Source: Fimbriimonadaceae bacterium
GTDB taxonomy: Bacteria; Armatimonadota; Fimbriimonadia; Fimbriimonadales; Fimbriimonadaceae
Assembly (NCBI GenBank): GCA_020851885.1
Contig: JADZBW010000122.1
Span: 1 to 16,144, forward strand
Length of the DNA stretch: 16,144 bases
Direction: 5' to 3'
Made by a program: the position numbers and the translations under genes. The notes beneath the pieces were generated by a model that made no database searches, was not told the origin of the DNA, and worked only from the letters and a program-made list of their open reading frames with translations. Below are positions 14,406-16,144 of this stretch, one piece after another (the first letter of the stretch is position 1; each line of letters begins with the position of its first letter).

Positions 14406-16144
14406 TTAGGGATTGAACAATGTTGGAGATAAGAAAGGGGGAGGCGTGGTCGTCTTCCGCTCTTGCTTGGCTGGCTTTGCGAGCGTTTCCCGCCTAGCTC
14501 TTTCCACCTCAGCCGCCATATCGGCCGGCAATTTGGTTAAGACCTTCCCCGCGGGATCCAGGAAGGACTCGCTAAGCTCCATCTTCACCGGCACATTGCC
14601 GGGCTGAAAGGTGAAGTGGAGGGTGTAGGTCCGGTTGATGCCGATTCGAAAGCGGTCGTATGACTGAAATTTCTCGGCAGATTCTTCCGACCCAGTGCCG
14701 CCTTTGGCGAGGGCAGCGCCAAACATCTCGGAATCCATCGGACCACCGGATGCAGGCGGGCCCTTTGTTGCCGACCAGGCTTCGAGAATCTGCTTCTCCT
14801 TGATCGTAAGTGAGACGGTGCCATTGGTGAGCCCGTTAGGCAGCTGATCCGTGGGATCGTCCAAATCTGTTGAATCCTCATTCCAATAGACCATCTGAAA
14901 TAGAAGACTCTTTGTGTTCCGACTCATGTTGGAGACCGAAAGGGTGTTGCCTTGTCGCAGGGCAAGCCGAGTATTTGCCCCCAAGCTGTTCCAGATCTTC
15001 AGTGGGCCGACATTCATGATCGTGGCCAAAACGCTGTAAGGACCTTGGCCGCTGAAGAAATAGGTGAGGTAGTCCCCAACCCACAAAACGGACGGGAACC
15101 TTGCCGATGAGTTTCCGACCCACTCTGCCGCCGCATCTACCGATACGCCGCCATCCCGAACGCTGGCATCGATAAGGGCCTTGCCCTTTTCACGGGAGTC
15201 GTTGCCCCACTCTTCGGTTGGGCAGGCAACGATCCAGCCATCTGTCTTCTCCCGCAATGAGGCGGTATTTTGCCTGAGGAATTGTGTCGGAGTTTTCGGG
15301 GTGTTCTGCCAATAGGCCGCGCCGATGTAGTCGTACACCGTTCCGATCAGGTTTCTGTTCAGGGCTTCGGCAACGGCAATGAAATCAGCGCCGGCGTGCC
15401 ACTGCGTCGGTTCGTAAAGAACGGGATCCAGTAGTCGTGTTCGCCATTTGGCCTTTAACTCGGCGCCTTGGTTCTTTTCCCCCTCGAGGGACAGCGCATT
15501 CCGCGCCTCCAACGACTCTGCAGTGACGACAATCGGCGTTTCGCCCTCCTTGGCGGGAATCACTTTGCGCTGGGAGTAGGGGATCTTCATTTGGTCGCCG
15601 TCATCGTTCAAGCGAACATACTGGTGATCGACCTCTTTGTTGTCGGCGCCGTAAGCAATGATTGCCGCATTGAAGGAGCCGCCGATCTCCCATCGCTTTA
15701 CGAGGAACTTAATCCGAGTTATTTGTTCCTCGGGTTTAAGGAGTGAGAACTCCCGGCGATACTGGTCCAAGATCTGCTTAGTGCCGATAGGAAATGCCAA
15801 CTGCATCGGCGTCGGGCTTTCCGCCCATACTTGCACGCTGTCGTTGGGCAGATTGAGGAGGTAATTGGCGGTGATGATCTTGAGGAGCTTGGCGGAGGCG
15901 CGCCAGCCCGGGGCCTCCTCCATCGAATCGGTGCCGACGAACATATTGGCGTAGTCGTTGGCCAGTTCGGCGGCCTTCCTGCGCGCCTGCTCGCGCTCAA
16001 CCTTCAATCGGTAGTTCTGAATGAACTTAGCGTCGAGTTCGGCTGGTTGCTCGGAGAGACGTCGATCCAGATAGCGGTAGGAGTTTTCCAGCGTTAACCG
16101 GTAAGCATCCGCCTTGTCTTGATCGCGTCTTCGGAGGGCGGCAT
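14406..16144 (-). CDS. Unrecognised protein, C-terminal 578 residues, 5' end beyond window
   Basis: The frame is open from the right edge to the TAA at 14406. A TTG at 16007 gives a 533-residue reading, but at least 45 more codons upstream stay open, so the true start is outside the window. The visible N-terminal part is highly charged and probably helical (DRRLSEQPAELDAK, KVEREQARRKAAELANDYAN). The middle mixes helices and strands (LLKIITANYLLNLPN, FAVKR-type basic patches, HAGADFIAVAEALNRNLIG, GWIVACPTEEW). The C-terminus has FRIGINRTYTLHFTFQPGNV and a low-complexity end (KPAKQERKTTTPPPFLSP). No transmembrane helix, nucleotide-binding loop or catalytic motif stands out. I do not recognise a family and assign no function. 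The beta-mannosidase gene follows 18 nt downstream but appears to have its own promoter. Confidence 0.75.
   Translation of the reverse strand, partial: AALRRRDQDKADAYRLTLENSYRYLDRRLSEQPAELDAKFIQNYRLKVEREQARRKAAELANDYANMFVGTDSMEEAPGWRASAKLLKIITANYLLNLPNDSVQVWAESPTPMQLAFPIGTKQILDQYRREFSLLKPEEQITRIKFLVKRWEIGGSFNAAIIAYGADNKEVDHQYVRLNDDGDQMKIPYSQRKVIPAKEGETPIVVTAESLEARNALSLEGEKNQGAELKAKWRTRLLDPVLYEPTQWHAGADFIAVAEALNRNLIGTVYDYIGAAYWQNTPKTPTQFLRQNTASLREKTDGWIVACPTEEWGNDSREKGKALIDASVRDGGVSVDAAAEWVGNSSARFPSVLWVGDYLTYFFSGQGPYSVLATIMNVGPLKIWNSLGANTRLALRQGNTLSVSNMSRNTKSLLFQMVYWNEDSTDLDDPTDQLPNGLTNGTVSLTIKEKQILEAWSATKGPPASGGPMDSEMFGAALAKGGTGSEESAEKFQSYDRFRIGINRTYTLHFTFQPGNVPVKMELSESFLDPAGKVLTKLPADMAAEVERARRETLAKPAKQERKTTTPPPFLSPTLFNP

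Overview
The window looks like ordinary chromosome from a free-living, polysaccharide-degrading bacterium of moderately high GC. My best guess is a member of the Armatimonadota (Fimbriimonas-like). That guess rests on the mix of a GH44 endoglucanase, a GH2 beta-mannosidase, a secreted tricorn-like S41 protease, a PhyH dioxygenase and rpsO-pnp, and on weak Shine-Dalgarno use. It is an inference, since no phylogenetic marker could be compared. No rRNA, tRNA, CRISPR array, insertion sequence or prophage was seen.

Layout. 1-695 (minus) is the N-terminal part of a GH44 glycoside hydrolase that runs off the left edge. Divergent from it, 802-1968 (plus) encodes a Pvc16/DUF4255-type protein, a family tied to contractile injection systems, followed by two carboxypeptidase-regulatory-like beta domains. 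2043-3113 (plus) is a membrane GT2 glycosyltransferase. Its stop codon overlaps, through a shared CTAG, the stop of a small two-helix membrane protein on the minus strand (3110-3364). Continuing on the minus strand are a PhyH-family dioxygenase (3409-4302), glycerol-3-phosphate dehydrogenase gpsA (4313-5344) and a large secreted tricorn-like S41 protease (5465-8680). After a divergent intergenic region of about 310 bp come rpsO (8995-9276) and pnp (9288-11726) on the plus strand, closed by a strong rho-independent terminator (11751-11772). Convergent to pnp is a GH2 beta-mannosidase (11784-14387, minus). Upstream of that is an unrecognised protein whose 5' end lies beyond the right edge (14406-16144, minus).

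How the genes relate. rpsO-pnp is the classic ribosomal protein/RNA decay operon. GH44 and GH2 fit plant beta-glucan and mannan use, but they are about 11 kb apart and are not one operon. The rest are mostly single-gene units. The most general signal is promoter layout: several start codons (802, 2043, 4302, 5344, 14387 and probably 8680) have no Shine-Dalgarno sequence but carry a TAnnnT -10-like hexamer 6-8 nt ahead of the start. This predicts leaderless or near-leaderless mRNAs. By contrast, pnp, an internal operon gene, has a GGAGG.

No complete new multi-gene system is evident. The points most worth a second look are the apparently solitary Pvc16-like fusion, the leaderless-promoter pattern, the RGG-rich tail on PNPase, the rpsO leader with alternative hairpins, and the unrecognised gene at the right edge.
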